A stretch of DNA of 64,000 bases from Alphaproteobacteria bacterium (GTDB lineage Bacteria > Pseudomonadota > Alphaproteobacteria > UBA8366 > Aestuariispiraceae), in the NCBI GenBank assembly GCA_030065235.1, contig JASJDC010000002.1:830001-894000 (forward strand), given 5' to 3'. Shown piece by piece: positions 36,333-44,995 of this stretch; position 1 is the stretch's first letter; each line of letters starts with the position of its first letter. The notes under the pieces were generated by a model that saw nothing but the letters and a program-made list of their open reading frames with translations, was not told the origin of the DNA and did no database searches. The position numbers and the translations under genes were made by a program.

Positions 36333-36896
36333 TTAGGTCGCCTCGGCCGGTTGGAACAGACCGACCTTCATATCTTTGACCTCGGCGGCGACGCGACCGT
36401 CCACTTTCATCACCCCGTCGGCGATCGCCATCACCAGACGCCGCGCGATCACCCGTTTGAGCGTGATGTGATAGGTCACTTTCTCCGCGTCCGGTAGAAC
36501 CTGATCCTGAAGCTTCACCTCGCCGACGCCTAGCGCCCGGCCTTTGCCCGGCTGACCGAGCCAGCCGAGGAAGAAACCGACCAACTGCCACATCGCGTCG
36601 AGGCCCAGACAGCCCGGCATCACCGGGTCGCCCTCGAAATGACAGCCGAAGAACCAAAGGTCGGGCTTGATGTCCAATTCCGCCAGAATCTCGCCCTTGT
36701 CATGCGCGCCGCCCTCTTTCGTGATCGAGGTGATGCGGTCGATCATCAGCATGTTCGGCAGCGGCAGTTGAGCGTTGCCCGGGCCGAACAGCCGACCCTT
36801 GCCGCATTCGATCAGATCGTCATAGCTGAATGCGTTTTTGCCCATGAAATCCTTTGCGGCGCCGGCGGCGCCCTGGATTTTTTCGCTTGCTGTCAT
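36333..36896 (-). CDS. fabA: 3-hydroxydecanoyl-[ACP] dehydratase/isomerase
   Basis: Hot-dog-fold enzyme that dehydrates and isomerises the C10 intermediate, the branch point to unsaturated fatty acids. 187 residues from ATG 36896, MTASEKIQG; an earlier in-frame start at 36917 is unnecessary. Catalytic His86 ([15 protein letters not shown]) and Asp100 (GLDAMWQL) are present. First gene of the fabA-fabB-fabI string. Confidence 0.95.
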   Translation of the reverse strand: MTASEKIQGAAGAAKDFMGKNAFSYDDLIECGKGRLFGPGNAQLPLPNMLMIDRITSITKEGGAHDKGEILAELDIKPDLWFFGCHFEGDPVMPGCLGLDAMWQLVGFFLGWLGQPGKGRALGVGEVKLQDQVLPDAEKVTYHITLKRVIARRLVMAIADGVMKVDGRVAAEVKDMKVGLFQPAEAT

Positions 36897-36949
36897 GCGG
36901 TCACGCCTATGTTGCAAATTGTTTCAAAATCTCGGCGGACCCTATATCA

Positions 36950-36959
36950 GGTTCGAACC
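36950..36959. promoter_or_regulatory. perfect 10-bp palindrome in fabA/SDR divergent region
   Basis: GGTTCGAACC lies between the divergent fabA (start 36896) and SDR (start 36992) genes, next to an AT-rich CCTATATCAGG. The position suits an operator acting on one or both genes. No regulator is encoded next to it. Confidence 0.3.
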
Positions 36960-36991
36960 GTTCACAAGAAAGCAGCAAGCGGGGCAAGCCT

Positions 36992-37771
36992 ATGATGACG
37001 GTGACTGAGAAGGCCGGTCTAAGCGGCGACGGAGTACGGGGAAAGACACTGTTGGCGCTTGGCGGGGGCAGTGGGATTGGGCGCGCCGTCGCTTTGCAGG
37101 CTGCGGATGCCGGGGCCGAGGTGATTGTCGCCGGCCGCACGCTTGAGAAGCTGGAGGAGACGGCGGCTCGGGCCGAGGCGGTCGAAGCCCCCATCGGGAC
37201 CGTCGTCTTGGACATGACCGATGCGGACGCCGTCGCGCGTTTTGCAGAGGCGGCCCCGGCGTTGGACTTTCTGGTGGTCTCCGCTTCCAGCGCTGTGCAT
37301 GGACCTTTCGCCGAGCAGGATATCGATCTGGCGCAAGGCATGTTCCTGTCGAAATTTTGGGGCCCGTTCCGCGTCGCCCAGGCCTTGCTGCCGAAGCTGC
37401 GCGCCGGCGGCTCGATCACGCTCTTTTCCGGCGTCTTGTCGCGGCGGCCCGGCGCCAACTGTTCGGCGCTTGGCGCGGTCAACGCGGCGGTCGAGGGGCT
37501 GACGCACGGCATGGCGTTGGAGCTGGGGCCGGAGCTTCGGGTCAATTGCATCTCGCCCGGCATGGTCCGCAGCGAGGCCTATGACAAAATGCCGGAGGAC
37601 AAGCGCGCGGCGATGTATCAATCGACCGGCGAGTCGCTGCCGCTCGGCCGGGTCGGCACGGTGGACGAGATCGCCGCCCTGACGTTGGCGGTCGCATGCA
37701 ACGGCTTCATGACGGGGCAGGTGGTCGATATCGACGGCGGCCACATGATCCGACAATACGCCACGCGCTGA
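36992..37771 (+). CDS. SDR-fold protein lacking the YxxxK catalytic motif
   Basis: 259 residues with the classical SDR dinucleotide loop GGGSGIG at 24-30, and a late SPGMVRSEAYDKM and GQVVDIDGGHMI. Where the catalytic YxxxK should precede AAVEGLT, the chain reads LGAVN (160-164), so both Tyr and Lys are replaced. The usual NNAG is also missing (VVSASS). It may bind NAD(P) without standard hydride-transfer chemistry or use other residues. ATG 36992 is followed by another at 36995. Divergent from fabA. Confidence 0.8.
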   Translation: MMTVTEKAGLSGDGVRGKTLLALGGGSGIGRAVALQAADAGAEVIVAGRTLEKLEETAARAEAVEAPIGTVVLDMTDADAVARFAEAAPALDFLVVSASSAVHGPFAEQDIDLAQGMFLSKFWGPFRVAQALLPKLRAGGSITLFSGVLSRRPGANCSALGAVNAAVEGLTHGMALELGPELRVNCISPGMVRSEAYDKMPEDKRAAMYQSTGESLPLGRVGTVDEIAALTLAVACNGFMTGQVVDIDGGHMIRQYATR

Positions 37772-38003
37772 GCGGCGCTTGGGGCCGAACCCAGCCGTGC
37801 GACGGCGCGGCCCTGTTGATGCACGTCAAAACGGCGGCGGCCCAATTGATCTAGCCTGCAATTTCGGCAAGATAGCCGCGCGGCGGTTGCGTCGCCGACC
37901 GATGGGCCGTGCGGAGGGAACGCCGCCGCCGTTCCGCCTGCGGGAATGAAAAAGGTCGTGCGTCCGGCGACAGGGCGGCGGCGAGACCAAGAGGGGAAAC
38001 GCG

Positions 38004-39950
38004 ATGTTCGAAGCCCACAATTTTCCGGTGCCAGAGGCTGTCAAAGCCAACGCCTTGATCGACCAGGCGCAGTATGAGGCGATGTACAAGCAGTCTGTTG
38101 AAGACCCGGAAGCGTTTTGGGCCGAGCATGGCAAACGCGTGGACTGGATTAAGCCCTTCACCAAAGTGAAGGACGTCTCCTACGACGCGCCCGGCGTCTC
38201 GATCAAATGGTTCGAAGACGGCACGCTGAATGTCGCGGCGAACTGCATCGACCGCCATCTGGCGACGCGCGGCGATCAGGTCGCGATCATCTGGGAAGGC
38301 GACGATCCGGCGGACGACAAGAAGATCACCTACAACGAGTTGGCGGACCATGTCGGCCGGCTGGCCAATGTGATGAAGGCCCAGGGCGTGGCGAAAGGCG
38401 ACCGGGTTTGCATCTATATGCCGATGATCCCGGAAGCCGCTTATGCGATGCTGGCCTGCGCCCGGATCGGTGCGGTGCATTCCATCGTCTTCGGCGGTTT
38501 CTCTCCGGACGCGCTGGCGAACCGGATCGAGGACAGCGCTTGCAAGCTGGTGATCACCGCCGATGAAGGCCTGCGCGGCGGCCGGAAGGTCCCGCTGAAA
38601 GCGAACACCGACAAGGCGTTGGAGACCTGTCCGTCGGTCACGTCGGTGGTCGTGGTCAAACGCACCGGCGGCGACATCGGCTGGGTCGACGGTCGCGATA
38701 TCTGGTACGAAGAAGCGACGGCGGCGGCCTCGCCCGACTGTCCGCCGGAGGAAATGAACGCCGAGGACCCGTTGTTCATCCTCTATACCTCCGGCTCGAC
38801 CGGGAAGCCGAAAGGCGTGCTGCACACGACCGGCGGTTATCTGGTCTACGCCTCGATGACCCATCAATATGTCTTCGACTATCATGACGGGGAGATCTAT
38901 TGGTGCACCGCCGATGTCGGCTGGGTCACCGGCCATAGCTACATCGTTTATGGACCGTTGGCGAACGGCGCCACGACCCTGATGTTCGAGGGCGTGCCGA
39001 ACTATCCGGACTCGTCGCGCTTCTGGCAGGTCTGCGACAAGCATCAGGTCAATATTTTCTACACCGCGCCGACGGCGATCCGCGCGCTGATGCGCGAAGG
39101 CGAAGCGCCAGTGAAGAGCGCCTCGCGCGCCTCCCTACGGCTGTTGGGCTCGGTCGGCGAGCCGATCAATCCGGAAGCCTGGATGTGGTATCACGAGGTG
39201 GTCGGCGACAGCCGCTGTCCGATCGTCGACACGTGGTGGCAGACAGAAACGGGCGGCATCCTGATCACCCCGCTGCCGGGCGCCACAATGTTGAAACCCG
39301 GTTCCGCGACCCTGCCCTTTTTCGGCGTTCAGCCGCAGATTGTCGATAATGAAGGCGTGCCGCTCGACGGCGCGACAGAAGGCAATCTCTGCATCACCGA
39401 TAGTTGGCCGGGCCAGATGCGGACCGTCTATGGCGACCATGAACGGTTCGAACAGACGTATTTCTCGACCTATAAGGGCAAGTACTTTACCGGCGACGGC
39501 TGTCGTCGGGACGAGGACGGCTACTACTGGATCACTGGCCGGGTTGATGACGTGATCAACGTGTCGGGCCACCGGATGGGTACGGCGGAAGTGGAAAGCG
39601 CCCTGGTTGCCCACGATTCGGTGGCGGAAGCAGCCGTGGTCGGCGCCCCGCACGACATTAAAGGTCAAGGCATCTACGCCTATGTCACCTTGAATGTCGG
39701 CGAAGAACCGAGCGACGATCTCAAGAAGACCCTGGTCCAGCATGTCCGTAAGGAAATCGGGCCGATCGCCAGCCCGGACTGGCTGCAATGGGCGCCGGGC
39801 CTGCCCAAAACGCGGTCGGGCAAGATCATGCGCCGGATTTTACGCAAGATCGCCGAGGACGAGTTTTCCAACCTGGGCGACACGTCGACGCTGGCCGATC
39901 CGGCGGTGGTCGACGATTTGATCGACAACCGTCAGAACCGCACCGGTTGA
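38004..39950 (+). CDS. acs: acetyl-CoA synthetase (AMP-forming)
   Basis: Activates acetate to acetyl-CoA through acetyl-AMP; ANL superfamily, 648 residues. AMP-binding loop [11 protein letters not shown] is at about 260-270; [37 protein letters not shown] contains the hinge and A8 region in shorter blocks. The C-terminal [11 protein letters not shown] (about 600-610) carries the lysine that is acetylated and removed by CobB-type sirtuins in other bacteria; a sirtuin gene lies 7 kb downstream. AGAGGGGAAACGCG precedes the ATG. Confidence 0.97.
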   Translation: MFEAHNFPVPEAVKANALIDQAQYEAMYKQSVEDPEAFWAEHGKRVDWIKPFTKVKDVSYDAPGVSIKWFEDGTLNVAANCIDRHLATRGDQVAIIWEGDDPADDKKITYNELADHVGRLANVMKAQGVAKGDRVCIYMPMIPEAAYAMLACARIGAVHSIVFGGFSPDALANRIEDSACKLVITADEGLRGGRKVPLKANTDKALETCPSVTSVVVVKRTGGDIGWVDGRDIWYEEATAAASPDCPPEEMNAEDPLFILYTSGSTGKPKGVLHTTGGYLVYASMTHQYVFDYHDGEIYWCTADVGWVTGHSYIVYGPLANGATTLMFEGVPNYPDSSRFWQVCDKHQVNIFYTAPTAIRALMREGEAPVKSASRASLRLLGSVGEPINPEAWMWYHEVVGDSRCPIVDTWWQTETGGILITPLPGATMLKPGSATLPFFGVQPQIVDNEGVPLDGATEGNLCITDSWPGQMRTVYGDHERFEQTYFSTYKGKYFTGDGCRRDEDGYYWITGRVDDVINVSGHRMGTAEVESALVAHDSVAEAAVVGAPHDIKGQGIYAYVTLNVGEEPSDDLKKTLVQHVRKEIGPIASPDWLQWAPGLPKTRSGKIMRRILRKIAEDEFSNLGDTSTLADPAVVDDLIDNRQNRTG

Positions 39951-40086
39951 CGCGTCGCTGCAACGAGACTCGGGCGCTGGCGGCTTGCGCGTCGGCTCCG
40001 ACATCGGACGTCTCTCGATCTTGTGCTCTGTTGAGCCGCCCGTGCCGGACCGCGCGGGCGGCGATCCCGCGTCTATTGTTTGCGGT

Positions 40087-40101
40087 TTAGAACTTTGTTA
40101 A
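40087..40101. promoter_or_regulatory. imperfect CtrA-type site
   Basis: TTAG-N7-TTAA, one mismatch from the CtrA consensus TTAA-N7-TTAA, 46 bases before the small membrane-protein gene at 40147. Suggestive only. Confidence 0.3.
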
Positions 40102-40146
40102 GTCACGACCTTTAGGGGTGGCCGGGACAAGACGAAAGGGCCAGAA

Positions 40147-40422
40147 ATGACCACGGCGGATGCGGCCAAGCGGATCCGGAAACTGACCGAAGAGCGCTCG
40201 AAACAGGTGAGCCTCTATAACAGCATTCCGGATAAAAAGGAAAAGGCGGCGCGGTCGGTCGCCCGGCGCATCAACAACATCGATAAGAAGATCGTCTCGA
40301 TCCAAAAAGAAAGCGACGGCTCGGGCGGGGTCCCGCTTTGGGTCTGGCTGGCGCTCGCGCTTGTCGCCGCCGTCGCGGCCTGGGCCGGGGCCTATTTCGC
40401 CGGCCAGGAGATCGGGCTCTAG
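40147..40422 (+). CDS. small membrane protein, unknown function
   Basis: 91 residues. The first 60 are highly charged and helical (KRIRKLTEERSKQ..., RRINNIDKKIVSIQKE), predicted cytosolic, followed by a single membrane helix at about 65-84 (WVWLALALVAAVAAWAGAYFA). Not recognised. AAAGGGCC precedes ATG 40147. It stands alone between acs and a VOC gene. Confidence 0.65.
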   Translation: MTTADAAKRIRKLTEERSKQVSLYNSIPDKKEKAARSVARRINNIDKKIVSIQKESDGSGGVPLWVWLALALVAAVAAWAGAYFAGQEIGL

Positions 40423-40507
40423 CGCCCGTCTCAGATCGCTTTGGTCTCCCTGGTCCGCGCGCCCTTTTCCCTGTATCCCTTTACAACAAACAACACGGGG
40501 AAACGCC

Positions 40508-41029
40508 ATGCCGCGCGCCGCTGCAAGAGATCTGAATCCGGACCAGCCGATTGTCGGTCTTCATCATAACGCCTATCGCTGCCGAGACTCGGAGGAGACA
40601 CGGAAATTCTACGAGGATTTTCTCGGGCTCCAACTGGCGGACGCGTTCGAGATAAAGGAGACCAAGACCGGTCGCGGCACCAGCGTGCTGCACAGTTTCT
40701 ATGAGATGGGCGACGGCTCGTATCTCGCCTTTTTCGAAGACCCGGCCACGCCGTTCGATTTCAAGGACCAGCGCGACTACGATCTCCACATCTCCCTGGA
40801 AGTCGCGCCGGAGGACCTGCGGCCCTTAATGGAGCGCGGCAAGCAGGCGGGCGTTGAGACGCGCGGCGTCGCCGATCACGGATTCATCGAATCGATCTAT
40901 TTCCGCGATCCCAACGGCTATGTCATCGAACTCTCCGCCGAAACCGAGATCGCGTCGGACTACAAGGTCACGGCGAAAGCGCGCGCGCACGGCCGTTTGG
41001 CCGAATGGCAGAAATCCAAGCCAGGTTGA
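40508..41029 (+). CDS. VOC (glyoxalase) family protein
   Basis: 173-residue vicinal-oxygen-chelate fold protein. Metal-ligand candidates are His in VGLHHNAYRCRDSEETRKFY near the start, His in YDLHISLEV in the middle, and Glu in RDPNGYVIELSAE near the end. Those three (His, His, Glu) match active dioxygenase/glyoxalase members better than the 18.4 kb paralogue does. Starts at ATG 40508 (MPRAAARDLN). Substrate unknown. Confidence 0.83.
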   Translation: MPRAAARDLNPDQPIVGLHHNAYRCRDSEETRKFYEDFLGLQLADAFEIKETKTGRGTSVLHSFYEMGDGSYLAFFEDPATPFDFKDQRDYDLHISLEVAPEDLRPLMERGKQAGVETRGVADHGFIESIYFRDPNGYVIELSAETEIASDYKVTAKARAHGRLAEWQKSKPG

Positions 41030-41197
41030 ACGTTGGCGCGCTCGTTGCAGATAGCGGGCGCCGCGCCCGCGTCGCTCTTTCGCCTCTGTTTCGGGGCCGG
41101 AAGAAAGACGTGACGCCGATGGATTTGTGGCTACTATGCTCGGCGCGCAGGTCAAGTTCGATGGGCCGGCGATGGATTAGAGGGTGAGGAACGGCGC

Positions 41198-41497
41198 ATG
41201 TCGGGCATAGAAATGGATCGCGACACGATCAAACGCGAGGTTGAGGAGCTCAGCCAGGAGATCGATCGCGTCGGCAGTTTCGCGCAAAATATCGACAAGA
41301 TCGCCAAGCAGACCAATCTGCTCGCTTTAAATGCGACCATCGAGGCCGCGCGCGCCGGGGACGCCGGGAAAGGGTTCGCCGTCGTGGCCGGCGAGGTGAA
41401 GACGCTGTCGAGCGAAACGGCGCGGGCGACGCAGGAAATCTCGGAGGTCGTGGACGGCCTGCGCTCCCGGATCGAACGTCTCAACGCAAAACTATAA
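41198..41497 (+). CDS. stand-alone chemoreceptor (MCP) signalling hairpin
   Basis: 99 residues consisting almost only of the kinase-control tip of a methyl-accepting chemotaxis protein. [23 protein letters not shown] and [17 protein letters not shown] (about 34-70) are the hairpin turn that in full receptors binds CheA and CheW. The flanking antiparallel helices are short (about 30 residues each side). No sensor domain, membrane segment or HAMP domain is encoded. The frame has a normal start (GGTGAGGAACGGCGC then ATG) and stop, so it looks like an intact small gene, though it could be a remnant of a larger receptor. Confidence 0.75.
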   Translation: MSGIEMDRDTIKREVEELSQEIDRVGSFAQNIDKIAKQTNLLALNATIEAARAGDAGKGFAVVAGEVKTLSSETARATQEISEVVDGLRSRIERLNAKL

Positions 41498-41693
41498 ACT
41501 CAGGGCGTTTGCCAGCGTCAATCGCCGGGCCAACCGTTTCTAAGCGGGCTTGGAACGACAGTGTTTCCGTCCCCTGCCTGGATTGATGGGCGGTTTCGCC
41601 GTTAGACAGAGCAGCGCGTGACGTTCCAATAAAGGGTCGCGCGTCTGCACCAACGTCATGCAGAGAGCCGCTGAAACGCGATCGAGGACCGTG

Positions 41694-42941
41694 ATGACCG
41701 CTCCATCCGCCGCGCCGCCGCAACTCGCGGGTCTTTCCGCGACGGTCAAGCTTGTGATTTGCGCCGCTTGCCTGATCTCGCTGATCGGCTTTGGGGTTCG
41801 GTCCGGCTTCGGCCTGTTTCAAACCGACCTGATCGCCGCACGCGGATGGGGACGTGAAGAGTTCTCGATCGCCCTCGCCGTCCAGAACCTGCTTTGGGGC
41901 GTCGCCTTGCCTTTCGCCGGCATGTTGGCCGATCGGTTCGGCTCGCGCGTGGTCCTGGCCGTCGGGGCGCTGATCTATGCGGCCGGCGTTTACGGCATGG
42001 CGACCGTCGAGACCCGGTCATTATTCTATATCGCCGGCGGCGTGATCACCGGCGTCGGCGTGGCCTTCACCGCCTTCACTCTGGCGATGGCGGCGATGGC
42101 GAAACTCGTGCCGCCTGAACGGCGCAGCCTGATCTTCGGGATCGGCACCGCTGCCGGCTCGGCCGGTCAGGTGGTGTTCGCGCCGCTCAGCGTCGCCTTC
42201 ATCGACGCCTTCGGCTGGGGCGACGCGATGATGATCATGACCGGCTTCGCGCTGCTCATTCTGCCGCTGGCGCTGCTCTTGCCGTCAAGCCCGTCTACGG
42301 GCGGCGCGGACGGGTCGGCGTCGCTGTCGATGGGCGACGCGATCCAAGAGGCGCTCAGCCATCGCGGCTATATCCTGCTCACGGTCGGGTTTTTCGTTTG
42401 CGGCTTTCATGTCGCCTTTATCACCGTGCATTTCCCGGCCTATGTCGAGGATCTGGGGCTTGCCGCTTCAGTCGGCGCGACGGCTCTGGCGCTGGTCGGC
42501 CTGCTGAACATCGCCGGCGCCTTCCTCAGCGGCCTGGTCGGGCAGAAATGGAGCAAACGCTATGGGCTGAGCGCGATCTATTTTGCGCGCGCCATCGCCA
42601 TCACCCTTTTGCTGATCGCGCCAAAGACCGAGGTCACGATCTACGCCTTCGCCGCCGCCATGGGGATCCTGTGGCTCTCGACGGTTCCCTTGACCACGGG
42701 AATCGTCGCCCAAGTGTTCGGCGTCCGTTACATGGCGACGCTGTTCGGGTTCGTGTTCCTGAGCCACCAGTTGGGCAGTTTTCTGGGTGTCTGGCTGGGC
42801 GGCTATCTCTACGATCAGTACGGAACCTATGACGCTGTCTGGTGGGCCGGGGTGGCGTTGGGATTTCTCGCGGCGGTCATTCATCTGCCGATCGACGAAC
42901 GGCCGATTGAACGCCCGGCGGCGCCGGCGCCCGCCGAATAG
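41694..42941 (+). CDS. MFS transporter (monocarboxylate/oxalate-type)
   Basis: 415 residues, about 12 membrane helices. FGVRSGFGLFQTDLIAARGWGREEFS near the start, ADRFGSRVVL (motif A) and QLGSFLGVWLGGYLYDQYGTYDAVWW near the end resemble OFA/MCT-type carriers for organic acids. Starts at ATG 41694 after GAGGA; frame open from 41658. Substrate unknown. Confidence 0.86.
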   Translation: MTAPSAAPPQLAGLSATVKLVICAACLISLIGFGVRSGFGLFQTDLIAARGWGREEFSIALAVQNLLWGVALPFAGMLADRFGSRVVLAVGALIYAAGVYGMATVETRSLFYIAGGVITGVGVAFTAFTLAMAAMAKLVPPERRSLIFGIGTAAGSAGQVVFAPLSVAFIDAFGWGDAMMIMTGFALLILPLALLLPSSPSTGGADGSASLSMGDAIQEALSHRGYILLTVGFFVCGFHVAFITVHFPAYVEDLGLAASVGATALALVGLLNIAGAFLSGLVGQKWSKRYGLSAIYFARAIAITLLLIAPKTEVTIYAFAAAMGILWLSTVPLTTGIVAQVFGVRYMATLFGFVFLSHQLGSFLGVWLGGYLYDQYGTYDAVWWAGVALGFLAAVIHLPIDERPIERPAAPAPAE

Positions 42942-42969
42942 GCCAAGTCTGCGGCTGGACCGGAGCGCT

Positions 42970-43551
42970 CTAGAGATCGAGCGGCGTTTCGAGCAAGGCC
43001 GAATAGGACAGCGTATCGTCTTGCGCGAAGAAAGGGATGTCGGCGTTCCGCGATTCTCCGAGCCGCAGTTCGACTTGAAAAGACAGTATCTGCGACGCCG
43101 CCTCGCCATCGTCGCTCAGAGGGGTCACCAGTCGGCCGAGCTGGCGGATCGACCCGCCGGTCCGAAATTCGGTCTCCGAATAGATCGCCCGCATTTCTGA
43201 CGCAGCGCGCCGATAGATGCCGCTGATATGGGCGTTGTAGTCCGCGTTGTCGGTCAGCGCCGACAACGTCCGCCCGGTCACGTCTTGGCCGATGAGGCTA
43301 TATTGTCCGGTTCCAGCCAGGCGGATCCGAAAATCGTCGGCTTCACGGTCCGCCAGAACGATCCAAGGGAGCAGGCCGGACGGAATCTCGGTCGGATCGA
43401 CGTCGCGCCTGCGCGGCGCCCGTCGTCCTTGGCGCAGGGACGCCCAATAGTCGGCGCCTGCGCGCAGGCGCTCGTCCTTGATCAGCCCGGCGATGCGAGT
43501 GGCCACCGAGGACTTCTCATCTGTTTGCGAGGCGATGCTCGAATAAGGCAT
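42970..43551 (-). CDS. PAS_5-family single-domain PAS protein
   Basis: 193-residue cytosolic protein from ATG 43551 (AGGA 10 bases upstream; alternative ATG 43581 has no ribosome site). The block YWASLRQGRRAPRRRDVDPTEIP followed by LPWIVLADREADDFRIRLAGTG is the signature of the PAS_5 family (PF07310), in which a short N-terminal helix precedes one PAS sensor domain and no output domain is attached. In Caulobacter the single-domain PAS protein MopJ acts on the CtrA cell-cycle and motility circuit; whether this is its counterpart needs a domain comparison. Confidence 0.82.
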   Translation of the reverse strand: MPYSSIASQTDEKSSVATRIAGLIKDERLRAGADYWASLRQGRRAPRRRDVDPTEIPSGLLPWIVLADREADDFRIRLAGTGQYSLIGQDVTGRTLSALTDNADYNAHISGIYRRAASEMRAIYSETEFRTGGSIRQLGRLVTPLSDDGEAASQILSFQVELRLGESRNADIPFFAQDDTLSYSALLETPLDL

Positions 43552-43615
43552 TCGGTTTAGATTCCTGCCAGCCGGCCGCATTGCGACCCGAATGGCGGAC
43601 TATGCGCCCAAGGGA

Positions 43616-43630
43616 TTAATTTTTCCTTAA
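43616..43630. promoter_or_regulatory. CtrA-type site TTAA-N7-TTAA
   Basis: TTAA at 43616-43619 and 43627-43630 with exactly 7 bases between, plus a third TTAA at 43635, in an otherwise GC-rich genome. It lies 65-79 bases upstream of the PAS_5 gene (minus strand). The spacing equals the CtrA consensus; binding is inferred. Confidence 0.6.
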
Positions 43631-43785
43631 ACCGTTAAACCCTGCGACACAGTGGTGAATCTAAAGCCTCGCCGACCTCTCGAACGGTGTGATCACGCCG
43701 CTGTTCAGAATGGTTTGCCGGACGGCGAGAGGCCCGACCGAGGCGGCGCGACCCTATTCAGAAAGGCGTTCAGCGCGAGTAGCGG

Positions 43786-44520
43786 TCATTGATGGGAGCG
43801 CGCGACGCCGACCGCGCCCGGCACGACAACCAGGCGGCGTCGCGCCACGGGCCGCGCCGTGCTGGCGGCGTAAATCTGTTTTGTCGCTTCCACCATCAAG
43901 ACCCCGCCGAAGCGGGTGAACAGTCGTTCGCCCAGCCGCTCCATGGGTTTTGAGAAACGATGCATCAGCGGGCTCGCCGAGGGCGGCAGATACAGCGCGC
44001 GGTCGGACTCGCCCGGTTCGAACTGACAGTCGCGCAACAACCGGCTCAATTGGCCATGGCTGAACGGTTTGCCATGACCAAAGGGCGTGCGTTCGTTGCG
44101 CGACCAAAAGCCGCGGCGCGCCGGGGCCACGACGATCATCTTGCCGACGCCGTTCAGCACCCGCCAGCACTCGCGGAGCGCCTCGCGCATGCGTTCTGAA
44201 TTCTCCAGTGAATGGACCAGCAACAGCCGGTCGATGGACAAGTCGCTGAGCGGCAATTGTGTTTCTTCGGCAAGGGCGACCAGACCCTGTTCGGCGCGCG
44301 GCCAGTGCGTGACGCCCTGGTTCGCCGGCATGACGGCCACGACCCGCTCGGCCTCGCCCCGAAACTGCTTCAGATAGGGCGTCGCATAGCCAAAGCCTGC
44401 GACCGCCTGTCCGCTGACATTGGGCCAAAGATGGCGGATCTTCTTCTCCAATAGGCTGCGGGCGATCCGCCCCTGTTTGGAGCGGTAGAAGGCGTTCAAA
44501 TCGACGACATCGGTCCACAT
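43786..44520 (-). CDS. class I SAM-dependent methyltransferase
   Basis: 244 residues. SAM-binding strand and loop AVAGFGYATPYL at about 39-50, acidic Asp/Glu region, LLLVHSLENSERMREALRECWRVLNGVGKMIVVAPARRG (Methyltransf_11 fold, in shorter blocks). Substrate unknown. This type commonly lies head-to-head with gloB in alphaproteobacteria, as it does here. The 204 bases downstream (to 43582) carry the PAS_5 promoter region. Confidence 0.82.
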   Translation of the reverse strand: MWTDVVDLNAFYRSKQGRIARSLLEKKIRHLWPNVSGQAVAGFGYATPYLKQFRGEAERVVAVMPANQGVTHWPRAEQGLVALAEETQLPLSDLSIDRLLLVHSLENSERMREALRECWRVLNGVGKMIVVAPARRGFWSRNERTPFGHGKPFSHGQLSRLLRDCQFEPGESDRALYLPPSASPLMHRFSKPMERLGERLFTRFGGVLMVEATKQIYAASTARPVARRRLVVVPGAVGVARSHQ

Positions 44521-44669
44521 AGGAACACCGCGTTTCTATTCATGACTGGCGCTTGATTTACGACGGCGCCGCTCTTTGTCATACTCCGGCGTGAGGGTGA
44601 TTGTATAGACGCCGATGGGAGGATCCGGTTTTGGCCGGCCCGCCCATGCGGTAAAAAAGGGTCGACCTA

Positions 44670-44930
44670 GTGACGGATCCGAACGATCAGAGCGAACGCG
44701 CGGGCGACGCCGGTCAGGGACGCACCTGGCTCGGCCTGTTGCGCGAAATCGCCCGGCGGCGGCCGACCTATATTCTGGCTTTGGTCGGCGTTTGCCTCGC
44801 AGCGTCGGTGTTCTGGTCGGTCGATCTGATCCGGCATGGCGACACCGCCGCTTTGGTTCTGGTGGGCGTCAATCTGTTCCTCTTCGTCGTCGCCCTGATC
44901 TATCTGGCCGACGACCTGCAATCCCGCTAG
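44670..44930 (+). CDS. small two-helix membrane protein
   Basis: 86 residues from GTG 44670, following AAAAAGGG. A polar start of about 28 residues precedes two hydrophobic segments (about 34-52 and 61-80) joined by DLIRHGDTAAL. Function not recognised. It sits 65 bases upstream of gloB and may share its transcript. Confidence 0.6.
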   Translation: MTDPNDQSERAGDAGQGRTWLGLLREIARRRPTYILALVGVCLAASVFWSVDLIRHGDTAALVLVGVNLFLFVVALIYLADDLQSR

Positions 44931-44995
44931 GGTCGCGCCGCGCCGCATCCGAGCCCGGCTCGCAAAGCCGCCGCCGAGTCAGAGAGGAGCTTCCG

